A stretch of DNA of 64,000 nt from Oceanobacillus jeddahensis (lineage in GTDB: Bacteria; Bacillota; Bacilli; Bacillales; Amphibacillaceae): the NCBI RefSeq assembly GCF_000750635.1, contig NZ_CCDM010000001.1:186001-250000 (forward strand), written 5' to 3'. Positions within the stretch are counted from its first letter, which is position 1, and each line of letters starts with the position of its first letter. Both the position numbers and the translations under genes were made by a program. Of the stretch, positions 43,655 through 53,255 are shown piece after piece. The notes under the pieces are model-generated. The model had not been told where the DNA came from. It saw only the letters and a program-made list of their open reading frames with translations, and searched no databases.

Positions 43655-44665
43655 TTGAAAAAACTTACCGTTAGCATAATGATTGGTAGTCTATTAGTGA
43701 TATTGGCCGCATGTGGAGACAATGAGGTATCTTCAGGCACAGCGAGTGCAGAAGGTGGAAAAGTAACCCTAAAATTAGCTCATGATTTAGGTGACGACCA
43801 CCCAGTTTACTTTGCGTTAGAAAATTTTGCTGAAACAGTTGAAGAAAGATCAAAAGGACAGATAGAAATTGAGATTTTCTCCAATGGTGTATTAGGAAAC
43901 GAACGTGAAATGCTTGAGCAGATACAAGGCGGAGGAATAGATATTACTAAGGTAAGTGGAGCCTCGCTGGAAAGTTTTGCTTCACCTTACTCCGTATTTA
44001 GCTTGCCATATGTATTTGATGATGAAGAACATTTCTTTCGATCAATGGAATCAGAGGCAGTAAGTGATTTATTTGCCTCTACGGAAGAACAGGGATTTTT
44101 AGGTTTAACCTGGTATGATTCGGGTTCACGTAATTTCTACACGGAAGATAAGCCAATTATGCATCCAGATGATTTAGAAGGATTAAAGATTCGTGTAATG
44201 GATAGTAAAACACAAATTGAATTGATGTCAGCATTAGGCGGTGCACCTACACCAATGCCATATGGAGATATTTATACTGCTATACAATCAGGAGTTATAG
44301 ATGGAGCTGAGAGTAATCCTACTGCGCTGACAACTGGAAAGCATGGAGAGGTGGCAAAAGCATTTTCTATGGATGAACATACTCGTATTCCAGATGTTGT
44401 TGTTATCAGCAGTGATACGTGGAATGGCTTGACGCAAGAGCACCAGCAAATCATAACAGAAGCTGCGGAGGAATCGACGGAATTGCAAAAAGAGATTTGG
44501 GCCGAAGCAGTAGATGAGGCGATGGAGGAAGCAGAAGAGATGGGAGTAGAATTTTATTACCCGGAAACTGAGCCTTTTCGTGAAGCCGTAAGTCCGTTAT
44601 ACGAAGAATTTCGTCAAGATGAAAGAATCGCAGAATTATTAGACGCTTTTAATGAGCTTCGTTAA
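43655..44665 (+). CDS. TRAP transporter substrate-binding lipoprotein, hexuronate-type
   Basis: The signal peptide ends in the lipobox LAAC. The DctP fold is marked by DLEGLKIRVMDSK with the carboxylate-binding Arg and by AIQSGVIDGAESNP. In this operon the likely ligand is glucuronate or a related uronic acid. The start is TTG behind AAGGAGGAACG. The other two TRAP subunits follow. Confidence 0.9.
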   Translation: MKKLTVSIMIGSLLVILAACGDNEVSSGTASAEGGKVTLKLAHDLGDDHPVYFALENFAETVEERSKGQIEIEIFSNGVLGNEREMLEQIQGGGIDITKVSGASLESFASPYSVFSLPYVFDDEEHFFRSMESEAVSDLFASTEEQGFLGLTWYDSGSRNFYTEDKPIMHPDDLEGLKIRVMDSKTQIELMSALGGAPTPMPYGDIYTAIQSGVIDGAESNPTALTTGKHGEVAKAFSMDEHTRIPDVVVISSDTWNGLTQEHQQIITEAAEESTELQKEIWAEAVDEAMEEAEEMGVEFYYPETEPFREAVSPLYEEFRQDERIAELLDAFNELR

Positions 44666-44690
44666 AAATATACAAGAAGTGGGGATACAA

Positions 44691-45224
44691 ATGCTTTCAA
44701 CAGTTAAAAGTATAAAGGCTTTATTAAACCGTTCGATAATGATCATTGCCTCTATCTTAACCATTATCTTAGTTTGTTGTGCATTATGGCAGGTGTTTAG
44801 CAGATATATATTAGGTTCTCCCAGCATTATTACAGAAGAACTCTCTCGATTTCTTCTAATATGGGCAGCCATGTTGGGAGGGGCTTATGCATTTGGTTCA
44901 AAAGAACAATTAGCAATTGTTTTCTTGAAATCTAAATTAAAAGGTTTAAAGAAAAAGTCTATTGAAATTTTCATTGATATGGTAACTATCATTTTTGCAG
45001 GATCAGTTTTGGTTAAGGGTGGAGTCGATCTTGTTTCTTATACATTAAGTCAAACTTCCCCTATTCTTGGTCTTCCAATGGGGTATGTTTATATGATTCT
45101 TCCAATCACAGGGGTATTAATAATAATTTATCAGCTAATAAACATATTGGAAAGACGGGGACAGGATGCGTATTCTGAACAACAGGAAAATATTTCTGTT
45201 CCTCCTCAAAACAGTGAAGGGTAG
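44691..45224 (+). CDS. TRAP transporter small permease
   Basis: The protein has four hydrophobic segments and the DctQ features FSRYILGSPSIITEELSRF and GGAYAFGSKEQLAI. An upstream ATG at 44652 lies inside the preceding gene without a ribosome binding site. ATG 44691 follows GTGGGGAT, so the protein has about 177 residues. Confidence 0.88.
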   Translation: MLSTVKSIKALLNRSIMIIASILTIILVCCALWQVFSRYILGSPSIITEELSRFLLIWAAMLGGAYAFGSKEQLAIVFLKSKLKGLKKKSIEIFIDMVTIIFAGSVLVKGGVDLVSYTLSQTSPILGLPMGYVYMILPITGVLIIIYQLINILERRGQDAYSEQQENISVPPQNSEG

Positions 45225-45237
45225 GAGGTATATTTAA

Positions 45238-46542
45238 ATGGATGTAGCAGTATTATCAACATTATTACTATTTGGGACATTTTTTTTACTTCTTATTATA
45301 GGTGTTCCAATTTCAATCAGTATTGGCTTATCATCTATTGTGTCAGTTACGGTAGTGATGCCAATAGATGTTCTGCTTTTTACAGGTGCGCAGCGTTTAT
45401 TTTCTGGTATGAACAGCTTTGCGCTATTAGCAGTTGTCTTTTTTATTATGTCAGGAAGTATTATGAACAATGGAGGAATAGCATTACGGTTAATTAACTT
45501 AGCCAAGTTAATTGCTGGAAGATTGCCTGGTTCTTTAGCACATACAAATGTAGTTGGAAATATGCTTTTTGGTTCGATATCGGGATCTGCCGTAGCTTCA
45601 GCTGCGGCAATAGGGAGTGTTATGTCTCCTTTGCAAGAAAAAGAAGGTTATAACAAAGCTTTCTCAGCTGCAGTAAATATTGCTTCTTCACCTGTAGGTA
45701 TTCTTATTCCACCCAGTGGCGTATTAATTCTATATTCATTGGTGAGCGGGGGGACTTCTGTCTCTGCATTATTCATGGCGGGCTATTTGCCGGGAATCCT
45801 GATGGGCTTTGCGGTAATGATAGTTGCTTACATTATTGCTAAAAGGAATAATTATACGATTGCAGAAAAAGTGAGTTTAAAAGAAGCAGTCAGAGTTATT
45901 TTACAAGCAATTCCCAGTCTGATGTTAATTGTTGTTGTTATTGGTGGAATTGTAGCTGGAATATTCACTGCGACAGAAGGAGCAGCAATCGCGATTCTGT
46001 ATTCTTTAGTTCTTTCATTAATCTATCGTTCTTTAACATGGGCACATATTCCGAAAATTTTTAAGGAAACGATTGTAATGACCGGAATTGTATTATTTTT
46101 AGTTGCTACATCTTCTATCATGTCTTGGGCAATGGCGGTAACAGGTATGCCGGCAGCTATCAGTAACGGATTGCTAAGTATTTCGGAAAATCCAAACATT
46201 ATTTTATTAATTATGATGTTAATTTTATTGATAATTGGTACTTTCATGGATCTTACACCAGCAGTACTTATTTTTACACCAATTTTCTTACCGATTGCCG
46301 GGCAGATGGGTATTGACCCGGTTCATTTTGGAATTATGCTTGTGTTTAATCTCGCAATAGGATCTATGACTCCGCCAGTAGGCAGTGTTTTATTTGTGGG
46401 TTGTAGTGTAGGAAAAGTTTCGATTGAAGAAGTGATAAAGCCATTAAGCTTTTTCTTTGTTGCTCTTATTGCTGCACTATTTTTAGTCGTATATATTCCA
46501 TCCATTAGTCTGATTATACCTGAGCTTTTAGACCTGCTATAG
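45238..46542 (+). CDS. TRAP transporter large permease
   Basis: The 434-residue polytopic protein has the DctM motifs GSISGSAVASAAAIGSVM and IGSMTPPVGSVLFVG. It imports the uronate with the two preceding subunits, 13 bases after the small permease gene and behind TAGGAGGT. Confidence 0.93.
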   Translation: MDVAVLSTLLLFGTFFLLLIIGVPISISIGLSSIVSVTVVMPIDVLLFTGAQRLFSGMNSFALLAVVFFIMSGSIMNNGGIALRLINLAKLIAGRLPGSLAHTNVVGNMLFGSISGSAVASAAAIGSVMSPLQEKEGYNKAFSAAVNIASSPVGILIPPSGVLILYSLVSGGTSVSALFMAGYLPGILMGFAVMIVAYIIAKRNNYTIAEKVSLKEAVRVILQAIPSLMLIVVVIGGIVAGIFTATEGAAIAILYSLVLSLIYRSLTWAHIPKIFKETIVMTGIVLFLVATSSIMSWAMAVTGMPAAISNGLLSISENPNIILLIMMLILLIIGTFMDLTPAVLIFTPIFLPIAGQMGIDPVHFGIMLVFNLAIGSMTPPVGSVLFVGCSVGKVSIEEVIKPLSFFFVALIAALFLVVYIPSISLIIPELLDLL

Positions 46543-46587
46543 AAAAAATAGATATGAGATATTTTAATTATAAGGAAGGAAGATATA

Positions 46588-47997
46588 ATGAGCTTTCTTG
46601 CAGAAAATTTTCTTTTAAATAATAAGCACGCTCAAGAATTATATGATAAATATGCAAAAGAGATGCCAATTTTTGATTACCATTGTCATTTAAGCCCAAA
46701 AGAGATATGGGAAAATAAACCTTTTGAGAATATTACCCAAGCATGGCTGGGTGGTGATCATTATAAATGGCGAGCAATGAGGTTAAACGGAGTTAAGGAA
46801 GAATATATTACAGGAAATGCGTCAGATGAGGAAAAATTTCTTGCATGGGCTGAAACGGTTCCTAAATCAATCGGAAATCCTTTGTATCATTGGACACATA
46901 TGGAATTGAAAAATTATTTCAATATCGATCAGCCCTTAGACGAGACAAGTGGAAAGGAGATTTGGGAAGCATGTAACCGGCAATTACAACAAGAAGAGTT
47001 TACGCCACGGCAACTCATTAAACGATCCAATGTAAAAGCTTTAGGTACTACTGACGATCCAACAGATAATTTAATCTACCACAAAAAGTTAAAGGAAGAT
47101 GCGTCTTTCACAGTAAAAGTGATTCCTACTTTTCGACCTGACGGAGCTATAAAAATAGAAGAAGATTCGTTTACTGATTGGGTAGATAACCTGGCAAGTG
47201 TGACAAACGGAAAGATTTCTACATTTGATGATTTTCTGGAAACTCTTAAGAAAAGAGTAGAATATTTTCATGAGCATGGTTGTCGAGCTTCTGACCATGA
47301 CATGACAGAAGTGCCTTATGAGGAAACAGATGTTGCTGAAGTCGAAACGATCTTTAATAAGAGATTAAATAATATAGAGTTATCTAATCTGGAAATATTG
47401 AAGTATAAAACGTATTTGATGACATGGCTGGGAGAAGAATATGCAAGATTAGGATGGGTTATGCAATTGCATATTGGTGTTATGAGAAGTAATAACACCC
47501 AAATGCTTCAAAAAATTGGACCTAATACAGGGTTTGATTCCATTGGAGATCAAAAAATCGCTTATACAACATCTAAATTATTGGATGGATTAGATAAAAA
47601 ATCTGCTCTGCCTAAGACTGTTTTGTACAGTGTGAATCCGAATGATAATTATATTTTGGCTTCTATGATTGGTAATTTTACAGAGAGCGGTATAAGGGGC
47701 AAGGTCCAATTTGGTTCAGCATGGTGGTTTAATGATCATATTGACGGTATGAGAAAACAACTTATAGATTTAGCCAGCGTAGGCTTATTAAGTAACTCTA
47801 TAGGGATGTTAACAGACTCGAGAAGCTTTTTATCTTATCCAAGACATGATTATTTCAGAAGGATTTTGTGTAATATTATAGGGACATGGATAAATGAGGG
47901 ACAGCTTCCTGAAGATATGGAACGATGGGGACAGATCGTGCAGGATATCTGTTATAACAATGTTGTGGAATATTTTGGACTTGAGGGTGTTATTTGA
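46588..47997 (+). CDS. uxaC: Glucuronate isomerase
   Basis: The 469-residue UxaC protein has the amidohydrolase-like metal motif FDYHCHLSPKEIWENKP, the segment TTDDPTDNL and the later QLHIGVMRSNNTQM and GSAWWFNDH. It isomerises D-glucuronate to D-fructuronate, and D-galacturonate to D-tagaturonate, the first step of the route served by UxuB and UxuA. It is the last gene of the operon. 2-Keto-3-deoxygluconate kinase and aldolase genes are not in this window. Confidence 0.95.
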   Translation: MSFLAENFLLNNKHAQELYDKYAKEMPIFDYHCHLSPKEIWENKPFENITQAWLGGDHYKWRAMRLNGVKEEYITGNASDEEKFLAWAETVPKSIGNPLYHWTHMELKNYFNIDQPLDETSGKEIWEACNRQLQQEEFTPRQLIKRSNVKALGTTDDPTDNLIYHKKLKEDASFTVKVIPTFRPDGAIKIEEDSFTDWVDNLASVTNGKISTFDDFLETLKKRVEYFHEHGCRASDHDMTEVPYEETDVAEVETIFNKRLNNIELSNLEILKYKTYLMTWLGEEYARLGWVMQLHIGVMRSNNTQMLQKIGPNTGFDSIGDQKIAYTTSKLLDGLDKKSALPKTVLYSVNPNDNYILASMIGNFTESGIRGKVQFGSAWWFNDHIDGMRKQLIDLASVGLLSNSIGMLTDSRSFLSYPRHDYFRRILCNIIGTWINEGQLPEDMERWGQIVQDICYNNVVEYFGLEGVI

Positions 47998-48167
47998 TTT
48001 TGAGTATTAAAATGCCTTGAAAGCTAGTAATTTTAAATTGAAAATAAGAATATTATTTTTTGTGAATAGACTTTATAATAATTGCATACAAGGTAAAGAT
48101 TGAAGCACTTCAATTATTGTAAATTACTTTTAACACTAATACCTATTCAAATAATTATTAACTATAA

Positions 48168-48236
48168 TAAAACATCTCTACTAATTGGGAGTTTCTATTG
48201 ATAATGAAACTAAATCCAAAAGGTAGAGATGTTTTA
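48168..48236. terminator. Hairpin in the gap after uxaC, probable terminator
   Basis: A perfect 14-base stem (TAAAACATCTCTAC, 48168-48181, with 48223-48236) encloses a second stem AGTTTC/GAAACT (48190-48195 with 48206-48211). T-rich sequence follows only weakly. It probably ends the uronate operon. Nothing else is seen between 47998 and 48321. Confidence 0.55.
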
Positions 48237-48321
48237 TTGTATAGATCCATCTTTAACGCTATTAGAATATCTTGAAAGGCGAAAGTGATTTATTTCCAGC
48301 AAACATAATTTTCAAAAACTA

Positions 48322-48350
48322 TTGACAAATAAAAACGCTTACAATAATAT
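48322..48350 (+). promoter_or_regulatory. Promoter of the acid-sugar operon with overlapping cre site
   Basis: TTGACA (48322-48327), 17 bases, TAATAT (48345-48350). Within the spacer, TAAAAACGCTTACA (48330-48343) matches the CcpA cre consensus TGWAANCGNTNWCA at all but one position. Repression by preferred sugars is therefore expected. Confidence 0.65.
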
Positions 48351-48507
48351 ATATAACTAAGATCTATCTGAGATCTATGTGTGATTTTTGAAAGATTTTA
48401 GATAGATTAATTGTAGAAAATGAAGAGGGTGTATGCAAAGTAAAGGGGAGTAATTCATAAAAGTATTGAAAATTTTTAATACTAAATAATTTAAAGGAGT
48501 GAATAAT

Positions 48508-49479
48508 TTGAAAAAGCTTATATTATTGTTAATTTTATTGAGTGGACTTCTGGTAGTTACCGCGTGTGGAAGTAATGATGGAGATGAAGCTGCTGCTGAT
48601 AATTATCCTGAACAAAATATTGAATTAATTGTAGGTGCAGGTCCAGGTGGTGGAACAGATAACTTCGCTCGAGCAACAGAAAATCAACTTGCAGATATTT
48701 TAGACACCAATATTCAAATAACTAATTTAGAACAGGCATCAGGAGCTGTGGCAAACCAGACGACAGCGACCAATCCAGCTGATGGACATACAATTAATTA
48801 TGTTTCGTCAACATACATCATTAGTAATGCAGCCGGCCAAAATGAAACAGGCTTAGATCAATTAACTCCTGTTGCTAGAATGCAATCTGATATATTAGCA
48901 CTTATTGTAAATCCAGATAAATTTGCAGATTTCGATGAATTTGTAGAGCACGTAGAACAAAACGGGGCATCCGTTGGAGGGACTCATGCGTTAAGTCCAG
49001 ATGAAATGGGATTCTTAGAGCTAGTGAATGAATCTGGTATCGAAAATATGAATTATGTTCCTTATGATGGCACAGGACAAGTACAAGCAGCAGTAATGGG
49101 GGACAATTTAGACGCATATGTAGGTGTTCTAAGTGCGGTACAAGAATATGCCGATAGTGGAGACCTTGAACCTATTTTGATTTTTACAGAGGAACGACTT
49201 GAAGAATTCCCGGATACACCAGTTACTGTAGAAGATTATGGGTGGGACGTAACAAACGGAAATGAGCGTGGGGTTTTAGTTCATGCGGATACGCCTCCGG
49301 AGATAATTGAAAAATTGGAAAGCACGTTAAAAGAAATATTCGATTCAGAAGAATATAAGGAATATGAAGAAGCTAGTAATTTACAATATAGAGATGGTTG
49401 GATGGGCTCCGAAGACTATCTTGAGAAATTAGAAGAAGATCATGAAAATTATCAAGAGTTAATAAGCAACTTAAAGTAA
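48508..49479 (+). CDS. TTT transporter substrate-binding lipoprotein (TctC type)
   Basis: The lipobox TAC lies at the end of a strongly hydrophobic signal sequence (LILLLILLSGLLVVTAC). The mature part has the tripartite tricarboxylate transporter receptor motif YPEQNIELIVGAGPGGGTD and the NADGH-like ATNPADGHTI. It binds a carboxylate outside the membrane. A GTG at 48499 overlaps AAAGGAGTG, so TTG 48508 is preferred. A hairpin follows, then the membrane subunits. Confidence 0.88.
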   Translation: MKKLILLLILLSGLLVVTACGSNDGDEAAADNYPEQNIELIVGAGPGGGTDNFARATENQLADILDTNIQITNLEQASGAVANQTTATNPADGHTINYVSSTYIISNAAGQNETGLDQLTPVARMQSDILALIVNPDKFADFDEFVEHVEQNGASVGGTHALSPDEMGFLELVNESGIENMNYVPYDGTGQVQAAVMGDNLDAYVGVLSAVQEYADSGDLEPILIFTEERLEEFPDTPVTVEDYGWDVTNGNERGVLVHADTPPEIIEKLESTLKEIFDSEEYKEYEEASNLQYRDGWMGSEDYLEKLEEDHENYQELISNLK

Positions 49480-49503
49480 ACAAGCTTTGTATCGGTATCG
49501 TAG

Positions 49504-49530
49504 CGGGAAGTTCAATCTCTCGACTTCCCG
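49504..49530 (+). terminator. Hairpin after the TctC-like gene
   Basis: CGGGAAGT (49504-49511) pairs with ACTTCCCG (49523-49530). There is no T-run, so it more probably protects or separates the binding-protein mRNA than ends transcription. Confidence 0.5.
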
Positions 49531-49662
49531 TAAATGATAAGACTACGTTATAAAATGAGTCATTGTCTTACAAAAATCGTGAATTCATGGATAGAGTGTT
49601 CATTATTATATTTAATTACTATTTAATAAAAGGAAGAATTAAGAGAGCTGGGTGAAATGTAA

Positions 49663-50208
49663 ATGAAAAAAATGGTGATATTTATTGTTGCTACCTACGC
49701 AATAAGTTTACTCTTTCTTATATTAAGTTTTGATTTGCCACGAACAAATGAAGTCTCTGCCTTTACAGGTCCAGCTCAATGGCCGGTGGCACTTATTATT
49801 TTTATCTTAGTATTAAATACATTATTACTATTTAATACCATAAAGTCCAATAAAAAGAAAGAGAATATATTGCTAGATAATGAAGAAGAATCACTCCCGG
49901 ATCATGTAGAAGAAATCTTGCCAGATGATGTAAAGGAATTAACAGATTCAGAAGCGGAAACAGGTACAGAACAGGAAGACCTTAGTTGGGTTAATAAGAA
50001 TAAGCATTATCTTTTTATAGGGTTATTAATAGTATATATAGTTCTGTTACAATATACAGGTTTTATTATTGCTACAATCATCTTTTTCCCTATATGTAGT
50101 ATTTTAATGGGAGCACGTAATAAAATATTGCTGGCTGTATCTTCGGTTCTTGCTACTTTTTTAGTTTATGGGATGTTTGAGTTATTACTTAATGTACCTC
50201 TGCCATAA
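49663..50208 (+). CDS. TTT transporter small membrane subunit (TctB type)
   Basis: The 181-residue protein has four hydrophobic segments, with GPAQWPVALIIFILVLNTLLL in the first half and LYIVLLQYTGFIIATIIFFP-like segments in the second. The loop between spans 2 and 3 is an acidic stretch of about 45 residues rich in Glu and Asp, longer than usual. It lies between the receptor gene and the large permease gene, as is typical for this transporter class. Confidence 0.83.
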   Translation: MKKMVIFIVATYAISLLFLILSFDLPRTNEVSAFTGPAQWPVALIIFILVLNTLLLFNTIKSNKKKENILLDNEEESLPDHVEEILPDDVKELTDSEAETGTEQEDLSWVNKNKHYLFIGLLIVYIVLLQYTGFIIATIIFFPICSILMGARNKILLAVSSVLATFLVYGMFELLLNVPLP

Positions 50209-50276
50209 ACCTCATTCAATAATAGGTTAAATATATTTTTCAAACAATAGATTTAAAGTTAAAGGATGGGGATGGA

Positions 50277-51773
50277 ATGTTAAATAATTTAATGGAAGGA
50301 TTAGTAACAATTATAGACCCCTCAAACCTTCTTATATTGTTATTAGCTGTGGTGATAGGGTTTTTAGGTGGGGCTATACCAGGCATCAGTGGATTAATGC
50401 TTGTAGTTGTTCTGCTTCCAGTTACATATGGGATGGAAACAACTAGTGCATTTATGCTACTTACAGCCATTTATGCTGCAGCAGTTTTTTCTGGAATGAT
50501 TACAGCAATATTATACCGAGCACCGGGAACACCAGAATCCGTTACTACTGTATATGATGGATATCCGATGACTCGACGAGGAGAGGCTGGAAAGGCACTT
50601 GGGATCGGAATTTTAAGTTCTACCATAGGTGGGATTATAGGTACGATTTTCTTGATTGCCCTTACACCAACGTTGGCTCAAATTGCGCTTCAATTTGCTT
50701 CTCCGGAGTATTTTGCTTTAGCAGTTGTAGCTCTAACGGTTGTAGCAGCATTAAGTGACGGGAAATTAGTATTAGGTTTTATTGGTGTAGCTTTTGGGCT
50801 GCTTTTAGCTACTGTGGGAATTGATGCGATGACAGGTGCATATAGATTTACATTTGGTTTTCCAGAGTTAGCAAGTGGGATAGATCTAGTTCCTGTGGTT
50901 ATCGGACTCTTTGCCATATCTGAAACGATCAACCGCATGACGCAAAAAGAAGATGGAAACCTAGGTAAAACACAAAAATTTAAGATTAAAATCTTTGATT
51001 CTAAAATTTTTAAGAAAATCACTGGTACCTTATCAAGATCATCTTTGCTAGGTGTAGGGATTGGAATTTTACCTGGTATCGGACCAACTACTGCTGCTAT
51101 TTTGGCATACAGTGAGAGTGTGAGATGGTCTAAAACACCTGAACAATTTGGGAAAGGTGCTCCTGAAGGAATAGCTGCACCAGAGTCTGCAAACAATGCT
51201 GCTGCAATGGGAGCATTAGTACCTTTATTTGCTCTTGGTATTCCGGGAAGTGCAACTGCTGCAGTTATGTTAGGAGCGTTTATCATGCACGGGCTCCAAC
51301 CAGGACCGAACTTGATGTCCACAAATGGCCCTATGGTTTATGCTATTTTCGCGGGGTTATTAATTGTTAATATAGTAGTTTTAATTTTTTCAAAACCGTT
51401 TATTGTGATGTTTTCTAAGCTATTAACGATTCCTTATTCCATTATTGGACCTTTAATCGTTATATTTTGTACAGTAGGAACATTTGCTATAAGAAATTCT
51501 ATGTTCGATGTCATTGTCATGCTTATATTTGGAATACTAGGCTTCCTTTTTGAAAAAATTCGATTCCCATTAATAACGATTGTCCTAGGGGTCGTATTAG
51601 GTTCATTAGCGGAGAGTGAATTCCGTCGATCATTGGAGTTATCAGGTGGAGATTTATCTATTTTTGCTACACGTCCAATTAGTGCTGTTTTATTAGGAAT
51701 AGCAATATTGATGGTTATTTTTCCAATTACTAAACAGATTATTAACAAAAGGAAGAAAACAACAACCAATTAA
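50277..51773 (+). CDS. TTT transporter large permease (TctA type)
   Basis: The 498-residue polytopic protein has the TctA signatures GGAIPGISGLMLVVVLLP, YRAPGTPESVTTVYDGYPMT, GILPGIGPTTAAILAY and PLFALGIPGSATAAVMLGAF. It is the ion-driven pump of the system. Given the genes that follow, the substrate is probably a short acid sugar such as a tetronate or similar hydroxy acid, which is an inference. Confidence 0.93.
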   Translation: MLNNLMEGLVTIIDPSNLLILLLAVVIGFLGGAIPGISGLMLVVVLLPVTYGMETTSAFMLLTAIYAAAVFSGMITAILYRAPGTPESVTTVYDGYPMTRRGEAGKALGIGILSSTIGGIIGTIFLIALTPTLAQIALQFASPEYFALAVVALTVVAALSDGKLVLGFIGVAFGLLLATVGIDAMTGAYRFTFGFPELASGIDLVPVVIGLFAISETINRMTQKEDGNLGKTQKFKIKIFDSKIFKKITGTLSRSSLLGVGIGILPGIGPTTAAILAYSESVRWSKTPEQFGKGAPEGIAAPESANNAAAMGALVPLFALGIPGSATAAVMLGAFIMHGLQPGPNLMSTNGPMVYAIFAGLLIVNIVVLIFSKPFIVMFSKLLTIPYSIIGPLIVIFCTVGTFAIRNSMFDVIVMLIFGILGFLFEKIRFPLITIVLGVVLGSLAESEFRRSLELSGGDLSIFATRPISAVLLGIAILMVIFPITKQIINKRKKTTTN

Positions 51774-51788
51774 TTAGGGGGATTTAAT

Positions 51789-53201
51789 ATGATTTATCAT
51801 CATTTATTTAGACAAGCTAATAAAAGTGAAGTAGTAGCTGCCGTGATTGGAACGGGGCACTTTGGGAAAGCAGTAGTTACCCAGCAGAAGTTTAATCAAT
51901 TTGTGAATGTTCGAGTAGTCATGGATAAAGATATTGATTCTGCAAAGGATGCTTTAATAACTGCAGGAATTGATGAAGAACTTATTGAATATACAGAAGA
52001 CTCGAAGGAAGCAATCAGGTTATTCGCTAGTGGGAAATATATTTATACTGACAATTTAGATGTCATTCTAGCTATTGATGAAATTGGGGTTGTATGTGAA
52101 GGCACAGGGGTTCCTGAAGCTGGAGCTGTTCATGCGCAAAAAGCAATCGAAAAAGGAAAGCATGTAGCCATGATTAACAAAGAAACAGATTCTGCTGTTG
52201 GTCCGATTTTGAAGCATCTAGCAAAAGAAGCTGGTGTTATTTATACGCCGGTTGATGGGGATCAGCATGGTTTATTAATGTCTATGTATGAATGGGCAAA
52301 CGAAATTGGATTAACCGTTATTTCTGGTGGTAAAGCCCGGGATGGCGAATTCATTTTAGATGAAGATAAGCAGACGGTTTCTATTGAGGCTGATGGTATC
52401 ACAGTTCATGAATCAAAAGAGATCTTGATTTCAGATGAGGATATAAAATATTTAAAAATGATACCTGAAGGAAAATCAGAAGAATATGTTCATAGAAGAG
52501 CAGAGATTTTAAGTGAATTACCTGGAGCAGGTGCATTTGATTTATGTGAATTAACGATTATGGCAAACTCTACAAAATTGAATCCTGCAAGTGAACGTTT
52601 ACAGAAAGCTTCTTTAAGAATAACAGAATTGCCTGTGGCTTATTGCCATCATGATAATGGCGGGGGATTTACAGAAGAAAGTACAATTGACTTGATCACG
52701 TGCTTAAGAAGACAAGATGAATCTGGAATGGGTGGAGGTGTATATATCGTAGTACGTTGCGATAATGCATACTCAAACTATATTTTAACCACGAAAGGTC
52801 AGATTCCAAATTACGATAAATCAACGGCAGTAATTTATAGACCATATCATTTATGTGGAGTGGAAACCTCTACGTCGATTGCTAGTGCTGGCCTCTTAAA
52901 CTTAGATACAGGTTCATTAGAATACAAGCCTCGTTATGATTTAGTTAAATATGCTGCAAGGGATATAAAAGCGGGAGAAACATTAGGTAATGATCATGAT
53001 TTGTCTCTTGAAGCAGATATTGCACCTGCTAAAACAATGGAATCTAATCATGCTATTCCAGGACATTTAATTACAGGGAATAAAGCAAAAGTGGATATTA
53101 AAGCAGGAGAGCTGATTACCTACGATAAAATCGTGAGACCAGATCATTCTGCGCTTTGGGAGCTAAGAGAAAAACAAGATATAGAATTTTTGTCTAAATA
53201 A
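51789..53201 (+). CDS. NAD(P)H-dependent oxidoreductase with SAF domain
   Basis: The 470-residue protein has an N-terminal homoserine-dehydrogenase-like Rossmann domain (AAVIGTGHFGKAVVTQ, then CEGTGVPEAGAVHAQKAI, HVAMINKETDSAVG) and a C-terminal SAF domain (KAGETLGNDHDL, KAKVDIKAGELITYDKI) like those of sugar acid dehydratases and antifreeze-like proteins. Enzymes of this layout occur in acid-sugar clusters with DUF1537 kinases, where they may oxidise or isomerise a branched or short sugar acid. The exact reaction is unknown. It lies between the transporter and the kinase genes. Confidence 0.8.
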   Translation: MIYHHLFRQANKSEVVAAVIGTGHFGKAVVTQQKFNQFVNVRVVMDKDIDSAKDALITAGIDEELIEYTEDSKEAIRLFASGKYIYTDNLDVILAIDEIGVVCEGTGVPEAGAVHAQKAIEKGKHVAMINKETDSAVGPILKHLAKEAGVIYTPVDGDQHGLLMSMYEWANEIGLTVISGGKARDGEFILDEDKQTVSIEADGITVHESKEILISDEDIKYLKMIPEGKSEEYVHRRAEILSELPGAGAFDLCELTIMANSTKLNPASERLQKASLRITELPVAYCHHDNGGGFTEESTIDLITCLRRQDESGMGGGVYIVVRCDNAYSNYILTTKGQIPNYDKSTAVIYRPYHLCGVETSTSIASAGLLNLDTGSLEYKPRYDLVKYAARDIKAGETLGNDHDLSLEADIAPAKTMESNHAIPGHLITGNKAKVDIKAGELITYDKIVRPDHSALWELREKQDIEFLSK

Positions 53202-53255
53202 ATAATAAATGGCGATTAAGGTAATTAACAAATTCGTTTTATTGGAGGCATAGTC

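Noticed and set aside
50690-51322. 210-codon ORF on the minus strand
   Set aside because: It lies wholly inside the strongly supported TctA permease gene on the plus strand. Its protein is low in structure and has no ribosome binding site. Long antisense frames are common over membrane protein genes.
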